64,000 nt of DNA from the NCBI GenBank assembly GCA_016707885.1, contig JADJGU010000003.1, positions 186,001-250,000 on the forward strand, in the 5' to 3' direction. Made by a program: the position numbers and the translations under genes. Origin of the DNA: Sphingomonadales bacterium (GTDB lineage Bacteria; Pseudomonadota; Alphaproteobacteria; Sphingomonadales; Sphingomonadaceae). Positions 45,294 to 54,033 of the stretch are shown piece by piece (position 1 is the first letter of the stretch; every line of letters starts with the position of its first letter). The notes beneath the pieces are model-generated. The model saw nothing but the letters and a program-made list of their open reading frames with translations. It made no database searches and was not told the DNA's origin.

Positions 45294-46604
45294 TCAGCGC
45301 AGCCCGACGCCGAGTTTGTCAGCCAGCATCGGGGCGATGCTGCGCATGTCGATCTCGCCGAGATTTTTGCCTGCGGTGACGCCTTTGCCCATTATCAGGA
45401 AGGAAGACCGCATATTGCCGCCCGTCTGGAAATAGCCATGCGTGCCTTTGCTGCCCGATGCCGAGACCAAAGGCGCATCTTTACCTTTGAAGCCGCCTCC
45501 ATAAGCACCGAATTCAAAATTGACGTAGAAACTGGCTTTGGGATTGCCCCCCATGCGCGCGATTTCCTTGCGATCCGCAATCGCCGCAATCCGGTTTGCC
45601 GGATCGGACTTCAGCTTTTTGAGCAGGGCTTCGACGCGCGCTACCAATCCTTCATCGCCAGGGTCAGCCAGCATGATGGCGCTCGAACCGCCGGAGTTCC
45701 AGGGGGCGGCCAGCCACTCCTTGATTTTGCCATCGGCACCCAGCATCATCAGCCCGGCATCGATAAAGGCGCGGTACAGGTTGATCTCGGTTGTGGTCGC
45801 GGCAAAGCCATGATCCGACGCGATCGCGATCACCGCATCCGGATGCACTTTCAGTTGGGCAGCCACCAGCTTGCCGACAATGGCGTCGATGCGTTCGAGA
45901 ATCTGGTGTGCATTTTTTGTGTCCGGGCCTTTTTCATGCTGCTCATGGTCGAGCGCGGTGAAATAGGCGGTCATGAAATCGGGTTTTTCCGCGAGGATCA
46001 ATTCCTCGGCAAAGCGCGCGCGGTTTTCGTCGCCCGCGATGCTTTCATCAATACCCTGTGCATAAAAAACGCCGAGCGAAGACTCCAGTCTGTCTACCAA
46101 TCCAGGCGTTGCCAGCACCTTCATCAGCTTGACATCATCCTCATGACCGGTGCGCCAGATTTGCGGCAAGTTGTATCGGATGGAATTTTGCCCGACGGTA
46201 ACGGGCCAGTGGACATTGGCGGTTTTCAGGCCAGCCTTTGCGGCAGAGTCCCACAGCGTGGGTACCTTATAGTCGCTGGCATACCAGTACCAGCCCGACT
46301 GGTTGATTTGCATCGGGTCGAAGCCGGTGTTGCCGATAATGCCATGCTCGGCGGGACTTTTACCTGTCACCAGGGTCGCGTGGCTGGGATAGGTCACGGA
46401 AGGCAGCACGCCGGTGACGCCGCTGGCGTAGCTACCTTCTTTGACGAAACGCTTCAAATTCGGAATGTTGATGCCCCGCTTTTCGGCTTCGATCACATCG
46501 GCGGGTTGCAACCCGTCGATAGAGATTAAAAGTACGGGTTCGGCTTGACTGGTTGCGGGAACAAGCGCAGCCAACGCGGCGACCAAGCGGGGCATCCTGC
46601 GCAT
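45294..46604 (-). CDS. Exported nucleotide pyrophosphatase/phosphodiesterase (NPP family)
   Basis: 436 residues. Signal peptide ending VPATSQA-EP, then an alkaline-phosphatase-superfamily domain: metal-binding Asp30 (LISIDGLQP), nucleophile Thr71 in VTYPSHATLVTG, and later ligands in FTALDHEQHEKG, ASDHGFAAT and SKGTHGYFQTGG. NPP enzymes hydrolyse phosphodiester or pyrophosphate bonds of nucleotides, releasing phosphate sources. The ATG at 46604 overlaps the receptor stop (TGATG), so the two are coupled. Periplasmic or secreted; a T2SS substrate is possible. Confidence 0.87.
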   Translation of the reverse strand: MRRMPRLVAALAALVPATSQAEPVLLISIDGLQPADVIEAEKRGINIPNLKRFVKEGSYASGVTGVLPSVTYPSHATLVTGKSPAEHGIIGNTGFDPMQINQSGWYWYASDYKVPTLWDSAAKAGLKTANVHWPVTVGQNSIRYNLPQIWRTGHEDDVKLMKVLATPGLVDRLESSLGVFYAQGIDESIAGDENRARFAEELILAEKPDFMTAYFTALDHEQHEKGPDTKNAHQILERIDAIVGKLVAAQLKVHPDAVIAIASDHGFAATTTEINLYRAFIDAGLMMLGADGKIKEWLAAPWNSGGSSAIMLADPGDEGLVARVEALLKKLKSDPANRIAAIADRKEIARMGGNPKASFYVNFEFGAYGGGFKGKDAPLVSASGSKGTHGYFQTGGNMRSSFLIMGKGVTAGKNLGEIDMRSIAPMLADKLGVGLR

Positions 46605-48826
46605 CAGAAGCCGACCTTAGCAGTCACAAAGAACTGCTGCGGCGCGCCGGCAAGCAGTGTCTGGTTGTCACCGCTGTTGCCAAAGCCGTTCGAACCGATG
46701 GTCGACACATAGCGTTTGTCGAACAGGTTGGTGGCGTTGAGCTGAACCTCGATCGGCTTGCGCATGCCCATATCGAAACGATAGCCCAGCGTTGCATCCA
46801 CAATCACCCGGCTACCGACCGACTGGTCGTTGGTGTAGGTGAAGTAGCGCTTGCTCATATAGTTCGCTCCGATGCGACCAAAGAGGCTGTCGCTGTCATA
46901 GGCAATTTCGCCCTTGAGCATGTGCTTAGGCGTATCGACAAGCGTTTTGCCTTTTGTCGGGATGGTGACAGGGGTCACGCCCGGTACAATCACATTGTCG
47001 CGATAGGTCGCGTCGTTGTAGCTATAGGAAGCAAACAGTGTCAGCCCGCCACCCAGCCGCACATCGCCAGCCGCCTCAAAACCGAGTGAACGGACCGAGC
47101 CGACATTCTGCTGGATCGAGGGGTTGCCGACAATGCCGGGGCCAGTCGGAATACCGAGCAGGCGGTTGCGGAAGTTGACATAATAGACACCCAACACGCC
47201 ATTGAAAGTTGCGTTATTGAAACGGGCACCGAGCTCATAGGTGTCCGATTCTTCAGGCTTCAATCCGCGTGCACGCAGAGCATTAAAGCCAGCCTGCGTG
47301 GTCGAGAAGGGGCCACTGGTCGCTGAAGAAACGAAGGCGCGGGTTGCCTGCGTAAAGCCACCGAAAACCTCTGCATTGCCGCTCAGCTTATAGGCAACAC
47401 CTGCATGCGGCTGGAACCAGTCGCGCGATTTGATCTTGCCGGCAGCGAGCGAGCCCTGCACGCGCGGGTCGGCCTCATTGTTGACCTGAAAACCCTTCCA
47501 GCCAAGGTTGATCGTCAGATCACCCATGCTGATCTTGTCCTGCACATGATATTGCAGCGTGTCGGTGTTGAAATCGAACAGCCACTGCGTGAAGAACGGG
47601 TTGCGCAGGAATTTGGTGTGATCGAGGCCCGGATTGGTCAGGCTTTGATAGGCGTAAAAACGGCGCGCCTGCGTAAAGTCATTATGCTCATACCAGCCGC
47701 CGACGCTGATCGTGTGATCCCCAACTTCGGCCTCAAGTGATCCGAATACGCCGCCGCGCTGGATGTCATATTCTGTGGTACGCGCCGACATCGGCACGCC
47801 ATTGGGGCTGGGAACATAAGGTGTGCCCCATGTGCCTTGGCCGGTATTGTCGTGGTAATAGGCTTTGATCTTGAAGGTTACACCCTCGTCGAGCGGGGCC
47901 GTCAGGCCATAAGCCGCCAGCGTATCCTTGCGCAGGCCCGAGGCATCATAATAGCTGTCGTCGAGATTGTTGATCGGGGCGACAAAAACGCCCTGCGCTG
48001 CGGCAATCGCCTTTGCATAGTCGGGGAAATAATTGTCATGATCATAACCCAGACGGCGGATCATCTCGAGCGACAGATCCTGATAATCCTGCTCTGCACG
48101 GTCCGAATAGCTGAAATAAGCATCGAATTCGGCTCCGCCCACTGGGATGATCGCTTTCGCATTGATCATCCAGTTGCGCTGGTCGCCGCCGCCCTTCCAT
48201 TTTTCAGCATTGTGATAGGTGCCAGAGATAAAGCCACGAATGCCGTCACTTTCGCCAAAATTTACCCGCGCGAATGCCCGGACTGTATTTTCGGAACCGT
48301 AAGTAAGGTTGGCGTCCGCACCAAATCCATCCGCTTGGTCGAGCGAGAAGAATTCAAGCGTGCCGCCCAGATTATTGGTAGATTGCGTTCCAATCGATCC
48401 GGCACCCTGTGAAACGCGGGTGATGCCGATATTTTCAGGCGCAATCGCGCGGCCAATGTGCAGGCCGTTATTGTTACCATAGGTTGAATCGCCAAGCGGT
48501 ATGCCATCAAGCGTGTAGCCCAACTGGTTCTGGTTGAACCCGCGAATGGTGACGCGGCTCGACCATTCATAGGTACCGAAAGGGTCGGCGGACTGGAAAT
48601 TCACGCTGGGAAGCTTTTCAATCGCCTTGAGCGGGCTGGTGCCGGGCGCGAGGATCGTGACATCCTCGGTCTTGAGTTCCTGCACCTGACGGGTCTGGCC
48701 TTGGCCGAAGACGACAATTTCACCTTCCGCCGCCGAATCTTCGGCAGCAGGGAGCGAATCTTGCGCATAAACGGGCGCTGAAATCAGCGCAGAAGTCGAA
48801 AGCAGGAAGAGAGTGGCGGTACGCAT
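46604..48826 (-). CDS. TonB-dependent receptor coupled to the NPP enzyme
   Basis: 740-residue receptor. Signal peptide ending SAPVYA-QD, TonB-box-like GEIVVFGQGQ, plug with VTIRGFNQNQLGYTLDGIPL, and a barrel ending FVTAKVGF. GAGGG lies about seven bases before ATG 48826, which is preferred to an in-frame start at 48862. The coupled NPP gene downstream suggests a ligand such as a nucleotide or its hydrolysis product; this is inference. Phased Pho half-sites lie 71-110 bp upstream. Confidence 0.87.
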   Translation of the reverse strand: MRTATLFLLSTSALISAPVYAQDSLPAAEDSAAEGEIVVFGQGQTRQVQELKTEDVTILAPGTSPLKAIEKLPSVNFQSADPFGTYEWSSRVTIRGFNQNQLGYTLDGIPLGDSTYGNNNGLHIGRAIAPENIGITRVSQGAGSIGTQSTNNLGGTLEFFSLDQADGFGADANLTYGSENTVRAFARVNFGESDGIRGFISGTYHNAEKWKGGGDQRNWMINAKAIIPVGGAEFDAYFSYSDRAEQDYQDLSLEMIRRLGYDHDNYFPDYAKAIAAAQGVFVAPINNLDDSYYDASGLRKDTLAAYGLTAPLDEGVTFKIKAYYHDNTGQGTWGTPYVPSPNGVPMSARTTEYDIQRGGVFGSLEAEVGDHTISVGGWYEHNDFTQARRFYAYQSLTNPGLDHTKFLRNPFFTQWLFDFNTDTLQYHVQDKISMGDLTINLGWKGFQVNNEADPRVQGSLAAGKIKSRDWFQPHAGVAYKLSGNAEVFGGFTQATRAFVSSATSGPFSTTQAGFNALRARGLKPEESDTYELGARFNNATFNGVLGVYYVNFRNRLLGIPTGPGIVGNPSIQQNVGSVRSLGFEAAGDVRLGGGLTLFASYSYNDATYRDNVIVPGVTPVTIPTKGKTLVDTPKHMLKGEIAYDSDSLFGRIGANYMSKRYFTYTNDQSVGSRVIVDATLGYRFDMGMRKPIEVQLNATNLFDKRYVSTIGSNGFGNSGDNQTLLAGAPQQFFVTAKVGF

Positions 48827-48896
48827 GGTTTTCCCTCGCAGTTGTTGTTGCGAGGCGCGCATTAGGGGGGTGCTGTTGCGATTCTGCGAGGGTATC

Positions 48897-48936
48897 GTGA
48901 CAGTTTGGCAAAGAGTTGAAGTACTCTCGATGACAG
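48897..48936 (-). promoter_or_regulatory. Possible Pho-box array upstream of the receptor-NPP operon
   Basis: On the minus strand the region reads CTGTCAT-4-AGTACTT-4-TCTTTGC-4-CTGTCAC: two perfect 7-mers 33 bp apart, that is exactly three 11-bp repeats, with the two middle units poor matches. This phasing fits PhoB binding on one DNA face but is less convincing than a contiguous box. Confidence 0.45.
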
Positions 48937-49067
48937 CAAAGCCAACAGTCGCCCAATGCAGCCAACTATTGCATCAAGGCGCAGTTCCGCTACGCCGGGA
49001 CCTGAGAAGCGATTCAGAATGGCCATTTTAGGCGACTTATTCGTACCAAAGCAGGAGGGAGGAAACC

Positions 49068-49859
49068 ATGAGTGCAGACGTCACCTATGACGTATCAGAA
49101 GGCGTCGCAACGCTGACACTGAATCGACCGGAGCGGTTGAATACCATCTCTGGCCCGATGCTGGACGAGCTAACCCGCTTGCTGGTGAAGGCAGGAGAGG
49201 ATCGCGACGTCCGCGTAATTATCCTAACCGGAACGGGTCGCGCTTTTTGCGCCGGACTGGATCTGGGTGCAGCCCAAAAAGGCGAAGGTATTGGGTCTTC
49301 GTCAGCGACATTCGGCGCAACGATAGATCTAAGAAACACGCCACCAACCGTGCTCCATGCGCTCGATAAGCCTGTGATTGCAGCGCTCAACGGTTCGGCT
49401 GCTGGCTATGGGATGGATCTTGCGCTTGGCTGCGATATTCGCGTGATGGCGGGGGATGCCAAACTGGCCGCAGCATTTGTCAAGCGTGGTGTACTCCCCG
49501 AATCTGGTGGTACCTGGTTCCTGCCGCGCATGCTGGGTTGGGCAAAGGCAGCGGAGATCATCTTCACCGGTCGCACGCTATCCGCGGACGATTGCTTGAA
49601 AGAGCGACTGGTCAATGAGGTGGTGCCGAGCGATCAAGTCGCTGCGCGCGCATGGGAAATAGCGCTAGAAATTGCCAATAATGCGCCACTGGCAGTGCAG
49701 GGTGCAAAACGGTTGATGCGCATGGGTCTCGAAGAGACTTTTGATACCCATGTACAGCATGTCTATCTCCAGTTGCTGCCATTGTTCCAAAGCGCCGACT
49801 TCAAAGAGGGTATTGCGAGCTTTATGGAAAAGCGCCCGGCAAAGTTTACCGGTAGCTGA
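49068..49859 (+). CDS. Enoyl-CoA hydratase/isomerase family protein
   Basis: 263-residue crotonase-fold enzyme, cytoplasmic. The oxyanion-hole segments GRAFCAGLDLGAAQ and ALNGSAAGYGMDLALGCDIR are intact. Position PESGGTWFLPRML carries the usual acid/base Glu region of this family. It resembles enoyl-CoA hydratases used in fatty-acid or aromatic degradation; the exact substrate is not evident. AGGAGG precedes the ATG at 49068. It is the last chromosomal-type gene before the island; the island boundary lies 40 bp downstream. Confidence 0.88.
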   Translation: MSADVTYDVSEGVATLTLNRPERLNTISGPMLDELTRLLVKAGEDRDVRVIILTGTGRAFCAGLDLGAAQKGEGIGSSSATFGATIDLRNTPPTVLHALDKPVIAALNGSAAGYGMDLALGCDIRVMAGDAKLAAAFVKRGVLPESGGTWFLPRMLGWAKAAEIIFTGRTLSADDCLKERLVNEVVPSDQVAARAWEIALEIANNAPLAVQGAKRLMRMGLEETFDTHVQHVYLQLLPLFQSADFKEGIASFMEKRPAKFTGS

Positions 49860-49898
49860 TCGCGACTAAGCCAGCTTACGACTTTTGGCATCAGAAAT

Positions 49899-49915
49899 TG
49901 GCGCACCCGGAGGGA
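49899..49915 (-). other. tRNA 3'-end fragment: left attachment site of the island
   Basis: The minus strand reads TCCCTCCGGGTGCGCCA, which is the T-stem/acceptor 3' end of a bacterial tRNA including CCA (tRNA-Arg of the GCACCCG...CGGGTGCG type fits best). The sequence to its right (49916-49980) does not contain the rest of a tRNA: no matching 5' acceptor strand or anticodon arm. It is therefore most simply the short copy of the att core left by integration into a tRNA gene. Confidence 0.75.
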
Positions 49916-50150
49916 ACGTGTTCGAACTCTCTATGGGCCACTTTGGATGAGTGGGAGTACATTCTCAAGCACACATCGATAGCGTGGCAAGTGCCCGCAA
50001 ACGCGATGAACGTGATCAACACTGCAAATCAAATTGGCAAACCTGCTCCATCGACTCAGCGTGTCGATATCAATGTCTCACACCATCGAGCGTCAATAGT
50101 TCGCAAACGTAAAATTGAGGCAGAGGAAGAATATACGTCGGAGGCGGGCA
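49916..50150. other. Island left end, upstream of mobC (candidate oriT region)
   Basis: 235 bp between the att fragment and mobC, AT-richer than the flanking chromosome. It contains the mobC promoter and a good GGAGG at 50140-50144. A repeated CGCAAACG occurs near 49997 and 50101. oriT commonly lies just upstream of mobC/relaxase genes, but no known nic sequence was recognised. An open frame through it is not convincing as a gene. Confidence 0.35.
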
Positions 50151-50519
50151 ATGGATGAGCGCACCATCCCGCCTTTCTCTCTACGTCTCACGTTTGAAGA
50201 GCGTGCAAAGCTAGAGCGCGATGCCGCTGGCATGGCGCTCGGCGCATATATCCGCTCGCGCTTGCTCGATCCGGAAACGGTCGCGCCCCGCAAGCGCGGA
50301 AAGTTTCCGGTCAAAGATCATCAAGCCCTCGCGCAATTGCTCGGGCTTCTTGGTCAATCGCGATTGGCGAACAATGTAAACCAGCTCGCACGCGCTGCGA
50401 ACACGGGAAGCCTTGCGGTCACTCCTGATACTGAGGAGGCGTTGATGTCCGCGACTGCGGACATCAATCATATGCGCCAACTCCTGATCCAAGCATTGGA
50501 CATCGATGCACGGCCATGA
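50151..50519 (+). CDS. mobC: MobC-like relaxosome protein
   Basis: 122-residue ribbon-helix-helix-type DNA-binding protein. The N-terminal SLRLTFEERAKLERDAAGMA and the C-terminal LANNVNQLARAANTG are typical of the MobC family that helps the relaxase open oriT. GGAGG lies six bases before ATG 50151. Its stop overlaps the relaxase start (ATGA), so the two are coupled. Confidence 0.85.
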   Translation: MDERTIPPFSLRLTFEERAKLERDAAGMALGAYIRSRLLDPETVAPRKRGKFPVKDHQALAQLLGLLGQSRLANNVNQLARAANTGSLAVTPDTEEALMSATADINHMRQLLIQALDIDARP

Positions 50520-51811
50520 TCCTCAAAGCCTCAAAGCGCAGCGGTGGTCGTCAGCTTGGAGCACATCTACTCAAGACTGAGGAAAATGAGCACGTCGAAA
50601 TTCATGAAGTGTCGGGGTTCATCTCTGACACTGTGATGGGCGCGATGAATGAAGCCTATGCGCTCGCGCGCGGGACGAAGTGCCAGCAATATCTCTTCTC
50701 GATGTCACTCAGTCCGCCCGCGCATGAATCTGTGCGCGTTGAAGTTTTTGAAAAGGCACTTACCGATATCGAAGAACGGCTCGGTCTCACCGACCAACCG
50801 CGTGTGATCGTCTTCCACGAAAAGGAAGGCCGTCGCCATTGTCATGCCGTCTGGTCACGCATCGATGCCGAAACCATGACTGCGAAGGAACTGCCCTTTT
50901 TCAAAAACAAGCTCAATGAGATTGCCAAGCAGCTCTATCTTGAAAACGGTTGGGCGATGCCGAAGGGTTTCGCCAATCCGCGCCTGCGCGATGCGCGCAA
51001 TTTCACATTGGATGAATGGCAACAGGCCAAACGTGCGGGTCTCGATCCGCGCGAACTCAAATCCGCCGTGCAAGAATGCTGGAAGCAATCGGACGGCGCG
51101 GCTGCATTTGCATCTGCGCTCGAAGAGCGCGGTCTCTTTCTCGCGCGTGGTGATCGTCGTGGTTTCGTCGCCGTCACCATCGATGGCGATGTGTTCGCGC
51201 TCGCGCGTATGATCGATGCAAAATCAAAAGACGTTGCATCGCGCCTCGGTGATCCCGCGACGCTGCGCAGTGTCGATGAAACGAAACAATTCATCGGAGA
51301 GCAAATCGCTCCGCGCCTCTCCCGCTATATTGGGGAAGCCAAACGCATCGCTCACCACAATATGCAACCACTGGTAGCCAAGCGCGAAGCGCTAAAGGTT
51401 CAGCATCAAGCTGAACGCCAAGCCTTCGATAAATCCATCACAGCACGTTGGAACGAAGAGCAACGCATTCGCTCATCACGTCTGCGCAAAGGCATTGCCG
51501 GTGCTTGGGATTTCCTGACGGGGAAATATTTCAAAACGCGCAAGCAGAATGAGATGGAATCCAAATTTGCGCGGACACGCGATAGCCATGAGCGGCACGC
51601 TCTGATCCATGCGCAGCACAAGGATCGCCAAGCTCTTCAAGAGTTGATCAAAGAGAACCGTCGGAAGGAAGCTGAACGCATTCTCGGTCTCTATCGCGAC
51701 GCTGCCAAGTTCCGCCGGATGCGCGAGGGCGAAGCCGAGCGCGATAAGGATCGCGGACGGAGTACCATCACCATGCGCCCGAAGAAGGATCGCGGGTTGG
51801 ATTTGGGTTAG
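50516..51811 (+). CDS. Relaxase/mobilization nuclease (MobA/VirD2 type)
   Basis: 431-residue relaxase. The N-terminal domain begins MILKASKRSGGRQLGAHLLK; the metal-binding His motif is EKEGRRHCHAVWSRID. The C-terminal part (from about 270) is charged and helical. It nicks oriT and pilots the strand in conjugation. No type IV secretion genes are in the window, so the island is mobilizable by a helper, or its transfer genes are beyond the right edge. A frequent sphingomonad and rhizobial island type. Confidence 0.88.
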   Translation: MILKASKRSGGRQLGAHLLKTEENEHVEIHEVSGFISDTVMGAMNEAYALARGTKCQQYLFSMSLSPPAHESVRVEVFEKALTDIEERLGLTDQPRVIVFHEKEGRRHCHAVWSRIDAETMTAKELPFFKNKLNEIAKQLYLENGWAMPKGFANPRLRDARNFTLDEWQQAKRAGLDPRELKSAVQECWKQSDGAAAFASALEERGLFLARGDRRGFVAVTIDGDVFALARMIDAKSKDVASRLGDPATLRSVDETKQFIGEQIAPRLSRYIGEAKRIAHHNMQPLVAKREALKVQHQAERQAFDKSITARWNEEQRIRSSRLRKGIAGAWDFLTGKYFKTRKQNEMESKFARTRDSHERHALIHAQHKDRQALQELIKENRRKEAERILGLYRDAAKFRRMREGEAERDKDRGRSTITMRPKKDRGLDLG

Positions 51812-51821
51812 GCGTGAGTGA

Positions 51822-53243
51822 TTAGCTTACAAGAAATCCAGTGCGACCAGAGCAAGGCTGCCCCCACTGGTTTTTGTGCGAGTTCAGCTTCGGATCGTAT
51901 TTGTCGCGTTTGAATTTCTTACTGCACATCGGGCACTGATAGGTGTGCGTAGGTTTAGCAAAATAACTGCTGCTAGCCTTCTTGCGAGGTGCTGCACGCG
52001 CTCGCGTTACGGGTTGCGCGCGAAATGCAGACGACGTTGCTCGCGCAGGCGATTGCGCAACTGACACAGGCCCTTTCGGTGTAAGTTCGATTTCATACTT
52101 CGGCACGAAAGTTTGGTTTGTCACTCGTGCGCCCTGCATTCGGTCTAGGCGATAGCTGCGATGTTCGCCACTTCCCTCTCGAAGTGCGTGAAGGATGATA
52201 TGCCCATCACTTGTTCTGCGCAGCGAGTATGGTTCGATACGTCGTGTTGATCCTTGATAATCGAGTTCCACGAGCAATCGGTTTGCAGCACCAAAGCGAA
52301 TGATTTCGACCATCGCTTGCGCGGTGCCCGATACAGGCAAGCGCAGATTGCGAGCACGCAGGACTGTTTCGCTACCATCATTTGCATACGCAACGGGAAT
52401 CGCTGGTGTCGCGCCGCCATTGATCCAACCAAAGAAGTTGGGAAGCTCATCCCAAAATGATTCATACGGTGGCAAGACGGGAAGCTGATGCTTGAGCATA
52501 CTGCTCCACAACCCCATCAACTCCTGACGGTGCGGTTCAAGATCGGCCAAGGTGGGAACATTTATGCCCTTGAATTCGCATTTCTGGCCTAGCACGTCGA
52601 GCAACACGGACGGTGATGGTCGCGCATCGTCGTTGCGGAATAGATTCACGACATCGTAGAGATCGCGCGGCCTGGTGCGTTCACCAAGTGCGCGGATTTT
52701 TTCGCCGAACACTTCTTCGTAGGCATACGACAGAACGTCGATGCCCTGCTCTGGCGTGTCAGTGTATGGATGAAATACGGGAACGCGCACAGGCGGTAAA
52801 ACCAAACGCTCATCTGCGGTTAGATCGAGCTTGATTCCGGGCATATCGCGCGGCGACACTGGCCCGCGATATTTAATCTTCCCTTCGCACGAAATCGTGC
52901 CGCGTGGATTTTTGTAAATGTCGAATTTCTGCTCGGCGGCAGGAACCTCGATACCTGTTTGATCATAAATCCATGCGCCGATTTCAGCAAAAGCCGTTTT
53001 CAAAAATTCCTCATTGATCTGATCAGGATCGGTCAATGTGAAATCGAGGTCTTCGGAAAAGCGATAGGTTTCAAAATAGCATTTCTTCAGACATGTGCCG
53101 CCTTTGAACACCCATGTCTCGCGCAGGATTGGATGCGATGCGATACCTGCCAGCATCCAACCAAGCACATAGTCCTTCTCGACTACGTGGGGATTCAGCG
53201 ACATTTGTGTCGCCATGTCGAGTATCTCGCGACGATCAATCAT
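51822..53243 (-). CDS. AbiEii-type nucleotidyltransferase toxin fused to WYL and zinc-finger-like domains
   Basis: 473 residues. Residues 1 to about 220 are an AbiEii/AbiGii nucleotidyltransferase: FKGGTCLKK, FSEDLDF (catalytic acidic pair) and RTRPRDLYDV. Residues about 311-378 look like a WYL domain (NRLLVELDYQGSTRRIEPYS ... YRLDRMQGARV). The tail holds Cys437, Cys440, His456 and Cys464 (CPMC-15-H-7-C), a zinc-finger-like element. Standard AbiEii proteins are about 300 residues without the last two parts. AbiEii toxins transfer nucleotides to tRNA or other targets and act in phage defence. It overlaps AbiEi by 8 bp. Confidence 0.82.
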   Translation of the reverse strand: MIDRREILDMATQMSLNPHVVEKDYVLGWMLAGIASHPILRETWVFKGGTCLKKCYFETYRFSEDLDFTLTDPDQINEEFLKTAFAEIGAWIYDQTGIEVPAAEQKFDIYKNPRGTISCEGKIKYRGPVSPRDMPGIKLDLTADERLVLPPVRVPVFHPYTDTPEQGIDVLSYAYEEVFGEKIRALGERTRPRDLYDVVNLFRNDDARPSPSVLLDVLGQKCEFKGINVPTLADLEPHRQELMGLWSSMLKHQLPVLPPYESFWDELPNFFGWINGGATPAIPVAYANDGSETVLRARNLRLPVSGTAQAMVEIIRFGAANRLLVELDYQGSTRRIEPYSLRRTSDGHIILHALREGSGEHRSYRLDRMQGARVTNQTFVPKYEIELTPKGPVSVAQSPARATSSAFRAQPVTRARAAPRKKASSSYFAKPTHTYQCPMCSKKFKRDKYDPKLNSHKNQWGQPCSGRTGFLVS

Positions 53244-54033
53244 GGCGGGCAACCCAGAACGACGGCACCCATAATTTCCATCGTGAAATAAGGCGCGGTG
53301 ATTCAAGCGTGGGATCAAGGCGCGCATTGCCCCTGGTCAATCGGTGAGCACAAGCCGCCATTAGATCGGACGTATCGTCACGCCCTTCCACCAAAAATCC
53401 CAGACGCTTGAATACCGCGCCGTTACCAAGTTTTTCAGCATAAGCGATCAGCTTCTTGTCGTCTCGATCTGGGCGTTTGAAATACTCGGCAAGGCAATCA
53501 GATACCTGCTGAATGCCGCCGCCTATCGTCGGGTCATTGAGCATATCAATGATTGTTCGATGTGGATCGGATATGAGCACCTTGCTGTTGCCGCGCCATA
53601 CCGCGACGGTGCCAAACATTCGGCTCTCGTCGATGTGCGTGATCGTGAATGGCACGCCATGCCGGATTTGAGATTTCTCGCGAACGGCATTCGATGTGAA
53701 CACGACAACATCGTTGAATATCTGCTCGGTCAAATCCCAATGTTGGGCTGCGGCTCTACCGCCGACATAGGCAGGCGAAAAAAGAGCAGGCACTAGAACC
53801 CAAGGATCATCGAGGACGTGCTCGCTTCCAAGCGAGTCTAGCGATGCAGGCAGATATGCCCCGCGTCCAACGCGGCGGAACCAACCTTGCTTTGTCCACC
53901 GCGCTAGCTTCTTCGCCGCAAGCGATCCATCCACCCCAAGGATGCGCGCAGCATCGGCCACATGGATCACGTCGCCGGATTGACGCACGAGTGATACCAG
54001 ATGTTGACGGCCTTCCGGCAATGAGGGTGACAT
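53236..54033 (-). CDS. AbiEi-type antitoxin/regulator
   Basis: 265-residue protein with an N-terminal winged helix (GDVIHVADAARILGVDGSLA; RRVGRGAYLP) followed by the AbiEi-antitoxin body (PAYVGGRAAAQHWDLTEQIF). AbiEi proteins repress their operon and neutralise AbiEii as a type IV antitoxin. The ATG at 54033 is preferred to a TTG at 54042. The following toxin gene overlaps by 8 bp, the usual order antitoxin then toxin. Confidence 0.85.
   Translation of the reverse strand: MSPSLPEGRQHLVSLVRQSGDVIHVADAARILGVDGSLAAKKLARWTKQGWFRRVGRGAYLPASLDSLGSEHVLDDPWVLVPALFSPAYVGGRAAAQHWDLTEQIFNDVVVFTSNAVREKSQIRHGVPFTITHIDESRMFGTVAVWRGNSKVLISDPHRTIIDMLNDPTIGGGIQQVSDCLAEYFKRPDRDDKKLIAYAEKLGNGAVFKRLGFLVEGRDDTSDLMAACAHRLTRGNARLDPTLESPRLISRWKLWVPSFWVARHD

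Noticed and set aside
49899..49980. A complete tRNA gene at the island edge
   Set aside because: Only the 3' end matches; the sequence to the right gives no 5' acceptor strand, D-arm or anticodon arm.
49898..50158. 86-codon frame from the att fragment to mobC
   Set aside because: It starts with TTG inside the tRNA-derived fragment, has no fitting ribosome-binding site and overlaps the mobC start; more likely the oriT/promoter region.
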